The translations under genes were made by a program, and so were the position numbers. 11,276 bases of DNA from RGIG7378 sp964500525 (GTDB lineage Bacteria; Bacillota; Clostridia; RGIG7378). The stretch is taken from NCBI GenBank assembly GCA_964500525.1, contig CAZCOE010000084.1, forward strand, positions 1 through 11,276, read 5' to 3'. This document shows, piece after piece, positions 6,190 to 11,276 of the stretch (position 1 is the stretch's first letter; each line of letters starts with the position of its first letter). Below the pieces are notes generated by a model. That model worked only from the letters and a program-made list of their open reading frames with translations. It searched no databases and was not told where the DNA came from.

Positions 6190-7515
6190 ATGAAATTCAG
6201 AAAAGTATTTTTGTATACACTGGCCACAGTTGTGACAATAGGTCTGGCATCCTATGCCATAGTCATGTCCGACAGGGCAGAGCAAAACCACCGGAACTTG
6301 AACAATTCCTATGACAGGGCCTTCTATGACCTGACATCATATATGGATAATATGGAAGTGCTGCTGGCGGAAAGCATGATAATTGCAAACCCGTCAAACA
6401 CATCCATTACGCTGGAAGAAATCTGGCGCCAGGCATATCTGGCTCAGGAAAACATCAGCCAATTGCCCATGGGACAGTCTGTGCTGTCTACCACATCCAA
6501 GTTTCTGAACCAGCTGAGCACCATGGCGTATGCTGCAAGTAATTCAGTCTCATCCACAGGAGAAATCCCTGAATCCTATCGCAGCGAGCTGGAAAACATG
6601 CACCAATACTGCCTATCTCTGTCGGAGGATCTCCACTATATGGAGGAGAGCATCAGCGACGGAACATTGGATTGGGGACTTCTGGGACAGACCATATATC
6701 AGGGAGGATCATCTGATCTGATCAGCAAATTAGGCGATGATTTGGTGGATATTCCGGAAATTGTATATGATGGACAGTATTCTGACCATCTTGCAAACAG
6801 TGTACCCAAGGGCCTGAAGGGAAATGATATAACATCGGAAGAGGCTGTTGAAATAATGAAGGCCATATTAGAGGAGGCAGGAGTGGAAACTCCGGCAGTC
6901 ACCTTAATGGGGGAAACCGATGGAGCGATACCTGCCTATTCCTTGGGAATTGAGACTGCAGACGGAAATGCCAATGCTGCCATAACAAAAACCGGTGGAA
7001 TGCTGCTATGGTATCTGTGGGGCAAACAGTCCACAGATGAGGTAAATATAACAACGGCCCAGGCCAGGGAAATAGGCTCGGATTTCCTGGCTGCAATAGG
7101 GTATGAGGGAATGACGTCAACCCATACCGAAACTGTATATAACTCTGACACGGGAAATATAATTACAGTCAACTATTGTTATGAGAAGGAGGGAATTAAG
7201 TACTATCCGGATCTGATTAACGTGAGAATCGACGGCACAGACGGAACTGTTGTGGGCGTGGAGGCTAGAGGCTATATTAATTGCCATAGCAACAGGAACA
7301 GTGCAGAGGCAGCAATCAGTGAAGAGGAAGCCCTGGCCTATATTTCCTCGGAGGTTGCAGCAGACAGTATATCCAGAGCCGTTATTCCCACGGACTACGG
7401 CACAGAGAAGGACGTATATGAGATTACTGTGAACTATATGGACAAGACCTTCCTGGTCTATATAGACGCCATGACGGGCAGGGAAGAGAAAATTCTGGTT
7501 AAGGCCCCTGAATAG
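6190..7515 (+). CDS. ypeB: Germination protein YpeB, SleB partner
   Basis: Inner spore-membrane protein that, in Bacillus, is mutually dependent with SleB for stability and holds it inactive in dormant spores. The 441 residues match the family length. An N-terminal helix (about 5-25) is followed by a helical segment with the characteristic NNSYDRAFYDLTSYMDNMEVLLAES-like stretch (about 38-62), then from about 210 onwards three PepSY-like repeats, each opening with a TSEEAVEIMK, TTAQAREIGS or SEEEALAYIS helix and closing with a beta sheet. The start ATG at 6190 has AGGTGAT upstream (6179-6185), complementary to the 16S 3' end; an ATG at 6184 meets a stop at once. Co-transcription with sleB is very likely. 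The operon has no clear T-tract terminator after it, only the hairpin at 7535. Confidence 0.93.
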   Translation: MKFRKVFLYTLATVVTIGLASYAIVMSDRAEQNHRNLNNSYDRAFYDLTSYMDNMEVLLAESMIIANPSNTSITLEEIWRQAYLAQENISQLPMGQSVLSTTSKFLNQLSTMAYAASNSVSSTGEIPESYRSELENMHQYCLSLSEDLHYMEESISDGTLDWGLLGQTIYQGGSSDLISKLGDDLVDIPEIVYDGQYSDHLANSVPKGLKGNDITSEEAVEIMKAILEEAGVETPAVTLMGETDGAIPAYSLGIETADGNANAAITKTGGMLLWYLWGKQSTDEVNITTAQAREIGSDFLAAIGYEGMTSTHTETVYNSDTGNIITVNYCYEKEGIKYYPDLINVRIDGTDGTVVGVEARGYINCHSNRNSAEAAISEEEALAYISSEVAADSISRAVIPTDYGTEKDVYEITVNYMDKTFLVYIDAMTGREEKILVKAPE

Positions 7516-7522
7516 ACTTCAG

Positions 7523-7560
7523 GGTTAAGGGGACGGACAGAACCACAGCTTGTTCTGTCC
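7523..7560 (+). repeat. Intergenic palindromic element (REP-like)
   Basis: GGACAGAAC (7535-7543) and GTTCTGTCC (7552-7560) are perfect 9-base inverted arms around an 8-base loop, preceded by GTTAAGGGGAC. No T-tract follows (ATATACATAG), so it is not a standard terminator. The GGGGACGG...GTCC style resembles dispersed palindromic repeats that I recall from clostridial genomes; this is recall, not a search result. It could also stabilise the ypeB mRNA end. Confidence 0.6.
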
Positions 7561-7575
7561 ATATACATAGGGTGG

Positions 7576-7604
7576 TTTACTGTTGGGGGAACATGGAATA
7601 TAAT
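7576..7604 (+). promoter_or_regulatory. Vegetative promoter for the HD-domain gene and smpB
   Basis: TTTACT (7576-7581), 17 bases, then a perfect TATAAT (7599-7604). Four of six -35 bases match. Predicted start near 7611 would place transcription at the very edge of the AGAGGTGAT ribosome site, so the leader would be very short; that is the main doubt. Confidence 0.45.
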
Positions 7605-7623
7605 TGGGTGAGAGGTGATACAT

Positions 7624-8283
7624 ATGTTGACTTATCAGCAGATATATGAGAATAAGGAAATCATGGCCTATATTGAACGGGCCGATGAGACAATCAGAGA
7701 GCTGGGCTATACGGAACACAGCATGACCCACGTTGGTACCGTAACTCGCCTGGTTAAGTATATATTGGAGAGTCTGGACTATTCCCAACGGGTAGTTGAG
7801 CTGGGCATGATTGCTGCCCATATGCACGATATAGGCAATATGCTCAACAGGACGGACCATGCTCAGACCAGTGCCATTATGGCCTTTACACTGCTCAGAG
7901 GCATGGGGGCTTCCACAGAGGAGATAGCGGAGATATGCACCGCCATCAGCAACCACGATGAGGCCACAGCCATTCCTGTATCGCCTATAGCTGCCGCACT
8001 TATCATCGCAGACAAGTCCGACGTGCGCAGGAGTCGGGTGAGGAACAGCCTGCTGGTTTCCGTTGACATTCACGACAGAGTCAACTATTCTGTAACGGAC
8101 TCCTCATTGACGGTGGACAAAGTCAACAGGCAGATAACTCTTTCTCTGTCAATCGACAATAAGTACTGCACGGTTATGGAATATTTTGAGATTTTCCTGA
8201 ACAGGATGAATCTGTGCCAGAAGGCCGCCAGGAAGCTGGACCTGCAATTTGGGCTGATGATTAATGGACAGAAAATGATTTGA
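7624..8283 (+). CDS. HD-domain metal-dependent phosphohydrolase, substrate unknown
   Basis: The HD superfamily uses one or two metal ions to hydrolyse phosphate esters, often of nucleotides. The 219 residues show the ligand pattern: His36 in HSMTHVG, the doublet His68-Asp69 in AAHMHDIGN, a further NHDE (His111, Asp112) and Asp130 in the IIADKSD helix. After about 150 a separate C-terminal part (roughly 70 residues, strand-rich then helical) has no motif I recognise. The ATG at 7624 is chosen because AGAGGTGAT (7611-7619) sits just before it; a GTG at 7615 lies inside that site. smpB begins 3 bases after the stop, so the two are probably one transcript. No GGDEF, RelA or cyclase domain is attached. 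The substrate cannot be guessed from sequence. Confidence 0.85.
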   Translation: MLTYQQIYENKEIMAYIERADETIRELGYTEHSMTHVGTVTRLVKYILESLDYSQRVVELGMIAAHMHDIGNMLNRTDHAQTSAIMAFTLLRGMGASTEEIAEICTAISNHDEATAIPVSPIAAALIIADKSDVRRSRVRNSLLVSVDIHDRVNYSVTDSSLTVDKVNRQITLSLSIDNKYCTVMEYFEIFLNRMNLCQKAARKLDLQFGLMINGQKMI

Positions 8284-8286
8284 CAT

Positions 8287-8742
8287 ATGAACAAGGAAGC
8301 AATTAAGACAGTTTCGGTAAACAAAAAAGCATATCACGACTACTATATCCTGGAGACATTGGAGGCCGGTATAGAATTGGTGGGCACAGAGGTTAAGTCC
8401 ATCAGAGCGGGCAATGTGAATCTCAAGGACTGCTATGTGTCCCTTCACAATAACGACATGTATGTATATGGCATGCATGTGAGCCCCTACGACCATGGCA
8501 ATATCTACAACAAGGACCCATTGCGGCCCCGCAGGCTGCTGCTTCACAGGGCTGAGATTTTGAAAATGTCACTTAAGTGCAAGCAGGATGGTCTCACATT
8601 GGTACCTCTGTCGGTTTATTTCAAAAACGGCCTGATTAAGGTGGAGCTGGCTCTGGCCAAGGGCAAAAAGCTGTACGACAAGAGGGATGACATGGCTGCC
8701 AAATCTGCAGAGCGGGATATTCAGCGCAGCATGAAAGTCTAA
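8287..8742 (+). CDS. smpB: SsrA-binding protein SmpB
   Basis: Small basic protein that binds tmRNA and delivers it to stalled ribosomes for trans-translation, tagging the unfinished peptide for proteolysis. It has 151 residues, the usual size. Diagnostic stretches are NKKAYHDYYI at the start, LVGTEVKSIRAGNVNLKDCYV in the OB-fold core, MHVSPYDHGNIYNKDPLRPRRLLLH, and ALAKGKKLYDKRDD leading into the basic C-terminal helix that mimics the missing codon-anticodon stem. No clear Shine-Dalgarno precedes the ATG; it begins 3 bases after the HD gene stop, so translation probably depends on coupling. The tmRNA gene itself is not in the window. A hairpin with T-tract follows, which also overlaps the spoIIID start. 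Confidence 0.97.
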   Translation: MNKEAIKTVSVNKKAYHDYYILETLEAGIELVGTEVKSIRAGNVNLKDCYVSLHNNDMYVYGMHVSPYDHGNIYNKDPLRPRRLLLHRAEILKMSLKCKQDGLTLVPLSVYFKNGLIKVELALAKGKKLYDKRDDMAAKSAERDIQRSMKV

Positions 8743-8748
8743 TCCATG

Positions 8749-8777
8749 ACATAATTAATTGACTCGCACCATATAAT
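8749..8777 (+). promoter_or_regulatory. Candidate sigma-E promoter for spoIIID
   Basis: CATATAAT (8770-8777) fits the mother-cell sigma-E -10 consensus CATAYAHT at every position. ACATAAT (8749-8755), 14 bases upstream, matches five of seven positions of KMATATT. The spacing is right for sigma-E, and spoIIID is a sigma-E target in Bacillus. Start would fall near 8784, about 27 bases before the TTG codon and inside the left arm of the downstream hairpin. Confidence 0.55.
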
Positions 8778-8812
8778 CTCCGTGAAATAGCAAGTTCACG
8801 GAGTTTTATTTT
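8778..8812 (+). terminator. Terminator of smpB, overlapping the spoIIID ribosome site
   Basis: CTCCGTGAA (8778-8786) and TTCACGGAG (8795-8803) form a perfect 9-pair stem with the loop ATAGCAAG, followed by TTTTATTTT (8804-8812). The right arm ends in GGAG, which is the Shine-Dalgarno of spoIIID, and the last T residues belong to its TTG start. In read-through RNA the stem would both stop transcription and hide the ribosome site. Confidence 0.85.
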
Positions 8813-9062
8813 GTCCGGCTCAAAACATGACAGGAGTGTAATTCTCGGAAACTACATCGTAGAAAATAACTGCACAGTCAGGGCCTGTGCTAAGCAGTTT
8901 GGAATATCTAAATCCACAGTACATAAGGATGTGTGCAACAAGCTGCGGAATTGTGACAAAATCCTATATGAGCAAGTCCGCAAGGTGTTGGATACCAACA
9001 AGGCGGAAAGGCACATCAGAGGAGGAGAGGCCACCAGGGAAAAATATAATGCCAAAAACTGA
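8811..9062 (+). CDS. spoIIID: Sporulation transcription factor SpoIIID
   Basis: DNA-binding regulator of the mother-cell programme, acting between sigma-E and sigma-K in endospore formers. The 83 residues carry an HTH (about 22-45, TVRACAKQFGISKSTVHKDV) and the family hallmark NKAERHIRGGEATREKY near the C terminus, followed only by NAKN. The start is TTG at 8811: no in-frame ATG exists before the HTH, GGAG at 8800-8803 is 7 bases upstream, and this start brings the first residues into step with the Bacillus protein, where the conserved NYI(I/V)EN occurs at the same distance from Met. An AGGAG at 8832-8836 has no normal in-frame start after it. It appears to be transcribed from its own sigma-E-like promoter and is separated from smpB by the nested terminator. 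Confidence 0.95.
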   Translation: MSGSKHDRSVILGNYIVENNCTVRACAKQFGISKSTVHKDVCNKLRNCDKILYEQVRKVLDTNKAERHIRGGEATREKYNAKN

Positions 9063-9071
9063 GATTCTGCA

Positions 9072-9107
9072 GGCAAATGCCCAAACCTGAGACTCGGCAG
9101 GGTTGCC
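9072..9107 (+). other. Weak hairpin after spoIIID
   Basis: GGCAA (9072-9076) pairs with TTGCC (9103-9107) and TGCC (9078-9081) with GGCA (9096-9099), giving a two-part stem with a 14-base loop. Only a CTCTT run follows, so it would be a poor terminator at best. Its right arm is also the -35 region of the next promoter. Confidence 0.3.
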
Positions 9108-9131
9108 CTCTTACTGCGCCTTTGATATAAT
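9103..9131 (+). promoter_or_regulatory. Vegetative promoter for the phosphofructokinase gene
   Basis: TTGCCC (9103-9108), 17 bases, and a perfect TATAAT (9126-9131) preceded by TGA, an extended -10. Predicted start near 9138 leaves about 46 bases before the ATG. No operator-like palindrome is obvious in the leader. Confidence 0.7.
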
Positions 9132-9183
9132 CGGAAAGGTTATTAGCCATTTTTGTATATTTATATATTTGGAGGTATTTCAA

Positions 9184-10431
9184 ATGGCAGAGTTAAAGGG
9201 TGCCGCAATATTTGGTCAGTCCGGCGGACCTACATCGGTTATCAACTCCAGTGCTGCAGGCGTATTTATTGAGGCTCTTTCCCAGGGCAACATTACAGCT
9301 GTTTACGGCGCAGCCAACGGCATCAAGGGAATGCTTGAGGAGAATTTCTACGATATCGGCAAGGAGGACATGCATGAGTTGGAGCTGATGAAGACTACTC
9401 CCTCTTCACTGCTTGGTTCTGTCAGATATAAGCTCAAGGATGCCGACGTGGATGATACAGATTACAAGCGTCTGGTTGAGGTGTTCAAGAAGTATGATAT
9501 CCGCTACTTCTTCTACAACGGCGGAAACGATTCCATGGACACATGCAACAAGGTATCCAAGTACATGCAGAAGGTAGGTTATGACTGCAGAGTCATCGGC
9601 GTACCCAAGACTATCGACAACGATCTCTATGGCACAGATCACTGCCCCGGATATGCATCCGCAGCCAAGTATATTGCCACATCCATTATGGAGGTCTACC
9701 TGGACGCCCGGGTCTATGACACACCTATGGTATGTATCTTCGAGATCATGGGCAGAAATGCAGGATGGCTCACAGCAGCATCTGCTCTGGCCAGCTACAA
9801 GGGATATGGCCCCGACCTTATCTACCTTCCTGAGAAGACCTTCTCCATGGACAAGTTTTTGGCCGATGTTAAGAGAAAGTATGAGGAGAATAACGGCAAG
9901 GTTATCGTAGCAGTTTCCGAGGGATGCCATACAGAGGATGGCAAGTACATTCCTGAGTTGGGTGCAGACCTGGCTACAGACTCCTTTGGCCATGCCCAGT
10001 TAGGCGGCGCAGCATCTATTCTTGCCAACGCTGTTAAGAATGCAGGCATTTCTCCCAAGGTGAGAGGCATTGAGCTGTCTCTGCTCCAGAGATGTGCTAC
10101 ACATTGTGGCTCTAAGACCGATATGGAAGAGTCCTTCAACGCAGGCCGGGAGGCTGTTAAGGCTGCATGCGCCGGCATGACTGATATGATGGTTGGATTC
10201 AAGAGAGCAGACAAGGAGGAGTACCAGTGTGAGTACGTACTCCTGCCTCTGAGCACTGTTGCCAACACAGAGAAGAAGGTTCCCGAAGAGTGGATTATCA
10301 ATGACGGCACATTCGTATCCGAGGAGTTTATTAAGTACGCTTTGCCTTTGATTCAGGGAGAGACTCCTATTGCAAGGGAAGATGGACTTCCCAGATTCGC
10401 CCGTCTGGCTAAGGTTTCTGCTAAGAAATAA
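9184..10431 (+). CDS. pfp: 6-phosphofructokinase, pyrophosphate-dependent type
   Basis: Phosphorylates fructose 6-phosphate to fructose 1,6-bisphosphate in glycolysis; the PPi-using form is reversible. The 415 residues start with GAAIFGQSGGPTSVIN. Two residues separate PPi from ATP enzymes: GGNDS (113-117) has Asp116 where ATP enzymes have Gly (GGDGS), and PKTIDND (141-147) has Lys142 where ATP enzymes have Gly (PGTIDND). Both indicate PPi. MGRNAGW (189-195) is the sugar-phosphate loop and GYASAAKYIA the helix before it. Asn115 replaces the usual Asp of GGD. The ATG at 9184 has GGAGG 8 bases upstream; the frame reaching 9103 would contain the promoter. Frequent GTT, GCT and AAG codons suggest high expression. 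The stop overlaps the next start by one base. Confidence 0.92.
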   Translation: MAELKGAAIFGQSGGPTSVINSSAAGVFIEALSQGNITAVYGAANGIKGMLEENFYDIGKEDMHELELMKTTPSSLLGSVRYKLKDADVDDTDYKRLVEVFKKYDIRYFFYNGGNDSMDTCNKVSKYMQKVGYDCRVIGVPKTIDNDLYGTDHCPGYASAAKYIATSIMEVYLDARVYDTPMVCIFEIMGRNAGWLTAASALASYKGYGPDLIYLPEKTFSMDKFLADVKRKYEENNGKVIVAVSEGCHTEDGKYIPELGADLATDSFGHAQLGGAASILANAVKNAGISPKVRGIELSLLQRCATHCGSKTDMEESFNAGREAVKAACAGMTDMMVGFKRADKEEYQCEYVLLPLSTVANTEKKVPEEWIINDGTFVSEEFIKYALPLIQGETPIAREDGLPRFARLAKVSAKK

Positions 10432-10811
10432 TGAAAATCAATTCATCCGCTGAGGATTATCTGGAAACCATATTGGTGCTCCGTCAGGAGAAGGGCAAGG
10501 TCAGATCTGTGGATGTTGCCAACAGGCTTGGATATTCCAAGCCCAGTATCAGTGTGGCCATGAAGAATCTCAGGGCCTCCCACGATATCGACATTGATGA
10601 CTATGGATATATCCATCTCACGGACAAGGGGAGAGCCACTGCAGAGAAAATCTACGAGAGGCACCTGCTGTTGACCAGGTTATTTATCTCCCTGGGAGTC
10701 AGCCCGGATGTGGCCAGAGATGATTCCTGCAGGATAGAACATGTTATTTCTCAAGAGACCTTTGACAGAATCAAAGATCATGTGAACAAGTATTCAACTG
10801 ATAAAGATTAA
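10431..10811 (+). CDS. DtxR/MntR-family metal-dependent transcriptional regulator
   Basis: Winged-helix repressor that binds DNA when loaded with Mn or Fe and usually controls metal uptake. The 126 residues contain the N-terminal SAEDYLETI helix, a HTH (about 25-48, VDVANRLGYSKPSISVAMKNL), the wing with GYIHLTDKG, and a dimerisation helix region with RHLLLTRLF and the CRIEHVIS motif. Metal ligands by alignment from memory are Asp9, Glu12, His78, Cys100, Glu103 and His104. Asp and Glu at the first positions are MntR-like, whereas Cys100 is where DtxR/IdeR has Cys and MntR has Glu. The SH3-like C-terminal domain of DtxR is absent. The gene begins in the phosphofructokinase stop (TAATG) without a good ribosome site, so it is probably coupled and co-transcribed. 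Target genes are not in the window. Confidence 0.88.
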   Translation: MKINSSAEDYLETILVLRQEKGKVRSVDVANRLGYSKPSISVAMKNLRASHDIDIDDYGYIHLTDKGRATAEKIYERHLLLTRLFISLGVSPDVARDDSCRIEHVISQETFDRIKDHVNKYSTDKD

Positions 10812-10815
10812 ACAG

Positions 10816-10843
10816 AACCTCGCTCTCAGGAGCGAGGTTTTTT
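10816..10843 (+). terminator. Rho-independent terminator after the regulator gene
   Basis: Perfect 10-pair stem AACCTCGCTC (10816-10825) and GAGCGAGGTT (10830-10839) with the tetraloop TCAG, running into a T-tract that ends at 10843. It closes the phosphofructokinase-regulator transcript. Confidence 0.93.
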
Positions 10844-10852
10844 CGTGACGGG

Positions 10853-10891
10853 AAAGAAAATACCGGAATCAGGCGTAAACCTGCTCCGGTA
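10853..10891 (-). terminator. Rho-independent terminator of the minus-strand gene
   Basis: Read on the minus strand, TACCGGA and TCCGGTA form a 7-pair outer stem, continued by CAGG and CCTG inside a small asymmetric bulge, with a 6-base loop. TTTTCTTTCC follows on that strand. It lies 7 bases beyond the stop of the minus-strand gene and faces the plus-strand terminator, 9 bases away. Confidence 0.85.
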
Positions 10892-10898
10892 CATAAGA

Positions 10899-11261
10899 TT
10901 ATTTGTTTGGTATTGCATTGTATTTTGATTGGCAGTCCGAACAAATTTTGCGATAACGCGTTCCCATATCATCGATTACTTTACAATCGATGATATCGAC
11001 ATTATCTACGCCGCACATTTCGCATTTTCCAACTTCGCTTTTAAAAGAAGATGTGTTAATGGCTGCAGTATTTGATGGTGTATTAAAACTATTAGTTGGA
11101 TTGGTAGAATTCATGTTAGTGTTATTACCATTTACAATAGTATCGCTATTTTCAACTAATTGTCCGAATCCGTAGAGAACAAACGAAATAACCCAAGAAA
11201 GAAGAGAACCAACAACAGCAGTCAATATGCCGGCAAGAACCAAATCTTCATCTGTTGCCAT
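10899..11261 (-). CDS. Small membrane-anchored zinc-ribbon protein, function unknown
   Basis: I do not recognise a named family. The 120 residues have three parts: a hydrophobic N-terminal segment (about 7-33) predicted as one or two short membrane helices; a linker (about 38-72) made almost only of Asn, Thr and Ser; and a C-terminal ribbon (about 79-113) with CEMC and CSDC pairs, fit for one zinc ion, with a DIIDCKVIDDMGTRYR-like middle. Such ribbons on a membrane tether are found in uncharacterised clostridial proteins. The ATG at 11261 has no strong ribosome site, and the five codons up to the window edge are open, so the gene may start further upstream, outside the window. It is visibly more AT-rich than the plus-strand genes and oriented against them, which fits recent acquisition or low expression. 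It has its own terminator. Confidence 0.7.
   Translation of the reverse strand: MATDEDLVLAGILTAVVGSLLSWVISFVLYGFGQLVENSDTIVNGNNTNMNSTNPTNSFNTPSNTAAINTSSFKSEVGKCEMCGVDNVDIIDCKVIDDMGTRYRKICSDCQSKYNAIPNK
10966..10996 (-). repeat. 12-bp perfect inverted repeat inside the zinc-ribbon gene
   Basis: ATATCATCGATT (10966-10977) and AATCGATGATAT (10985-10996) are exact reverse complements around a 7-base loop. It lies within the codons between the two cysteine pairs and would form a strong hairpin in the mRNA. Confidence 0.9.
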
Positions 11262-11276
11262 TAGAACAATTCCGGT

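Noticed and set aside
8759..8777. Sigma-A promoter TTGACT...TATAAT before spoIIID
   Set aside because: The two boxes are only 7 bases apart, far too close. The -10 letters are better read as the sigma-E box CATATAAT.
8743..8810. tmRNA (ssrA) gene next to smpB
   Set aside because: The gap of 68 bases is far too small and holds only the promoter and hairpin; no tRNA-like ends or tag codons are visible.
9103..9183. N-terminal extension of the phosphofructokinase
   Set aside because: It would place the start codon in the -35 box and the promoter inside the gene; the ATG at 9184 has GGAGG at a good distance and the family N terminus.
9406..9993. Long minus-strand reading frame opposite the phosphofructokinase gene
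   Set aside because: It is the shadow of a strongly coding plus-strand gene, with Cys- and Ile-rich meaningless sequence and no ribosome site. The same applies to minus frames at 2074-2553 and 5821-6291.
10816..10843. Bidirectional use of the terminator after the regulator gene
   Set aside because: On the minus strand no T-tract follows the stem, and the minus-strand gene has its own terminator at 10853-10891.

Overview
The window comes from an endospore-forming, Gram-positive anaerobe of the Clostridia, with a Lachnospiraceae-like gene style. This placement is an inference. It rests on the spore genes sleB, ypeB and spoIIID, a pyrophosphate-type phosphofructokinase, consensus-like promoters and purine-rich ribosome binding sites, and intermediate GC. 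Almost every gene lies on the plus strand and spacing is tight.

Layout. Positions 1-963 hold the 3' part of a secreted N-acetylmuramoyl-L-alanine amidase, which runs off the left edge. It is followed by rdgB (967-1557, TTG start) and then rpsU (1638-1814), a 58-residue ribosomal protein gene. rpsU has a near-perfect promoter whose -35 box overlaps the rdgB stop codon, and its own terminator. A second promoter then leads a cell-envelope and precursor run: lgt (1933-2991), a SEDS gene of the rodA/ftsW type (2984-4201), ispE (4167-5129) and acpS (5140-5535), with overlapping or nearly touching ends. The germination pair sleB-ypeB (5645-7515) follows. A 9-bp perfect hairpin element and a new promoter then precede an HD-domain phosphohydrolase gene (7624-8283) and smpB (8287-8742). 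Next are spoIIID (8811-9062), a promoter with an extended -10, the PPi-type phosphofructokinase gene (9184-10431) and a DtxR/MntR-type regulator gene joined to it by a TAATG overlap (10431-10811). Two convergent terminators separate these from a minus-strand gene (10899-11261) for a small membrane-anchored zinc-ribbon protein, which is visibly more AT-rich.

Functional threads. Amidase, Lgt, the SEDS glycosyltransferase, SleB and YpeB all act on the wall or membrane. IspE supplies isoprenoid precursors, which include the undecaprenyl carrier, and AcpS activates acyl carrier protein. SmpB and S21 belong to translation, RdgB to nucleotide-pool cleaning and the phosphofructokinase to glycolysis.

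The most striking structure is at 8749-8813. A sequence matching a sigma-E promoter, a hairpin-plus-T-tract terminator, and the Shine-Dalgarno and TTG start of spoIIID are nested in about 65 bases. RNA started at the sigma-E-like promoter would lack most of the left arm of the hairpin. RNA reading through from smpB would contain all of it. This suggests a built-in selector between vegetative and sporulation transcripts. It is an inference from sequence only.
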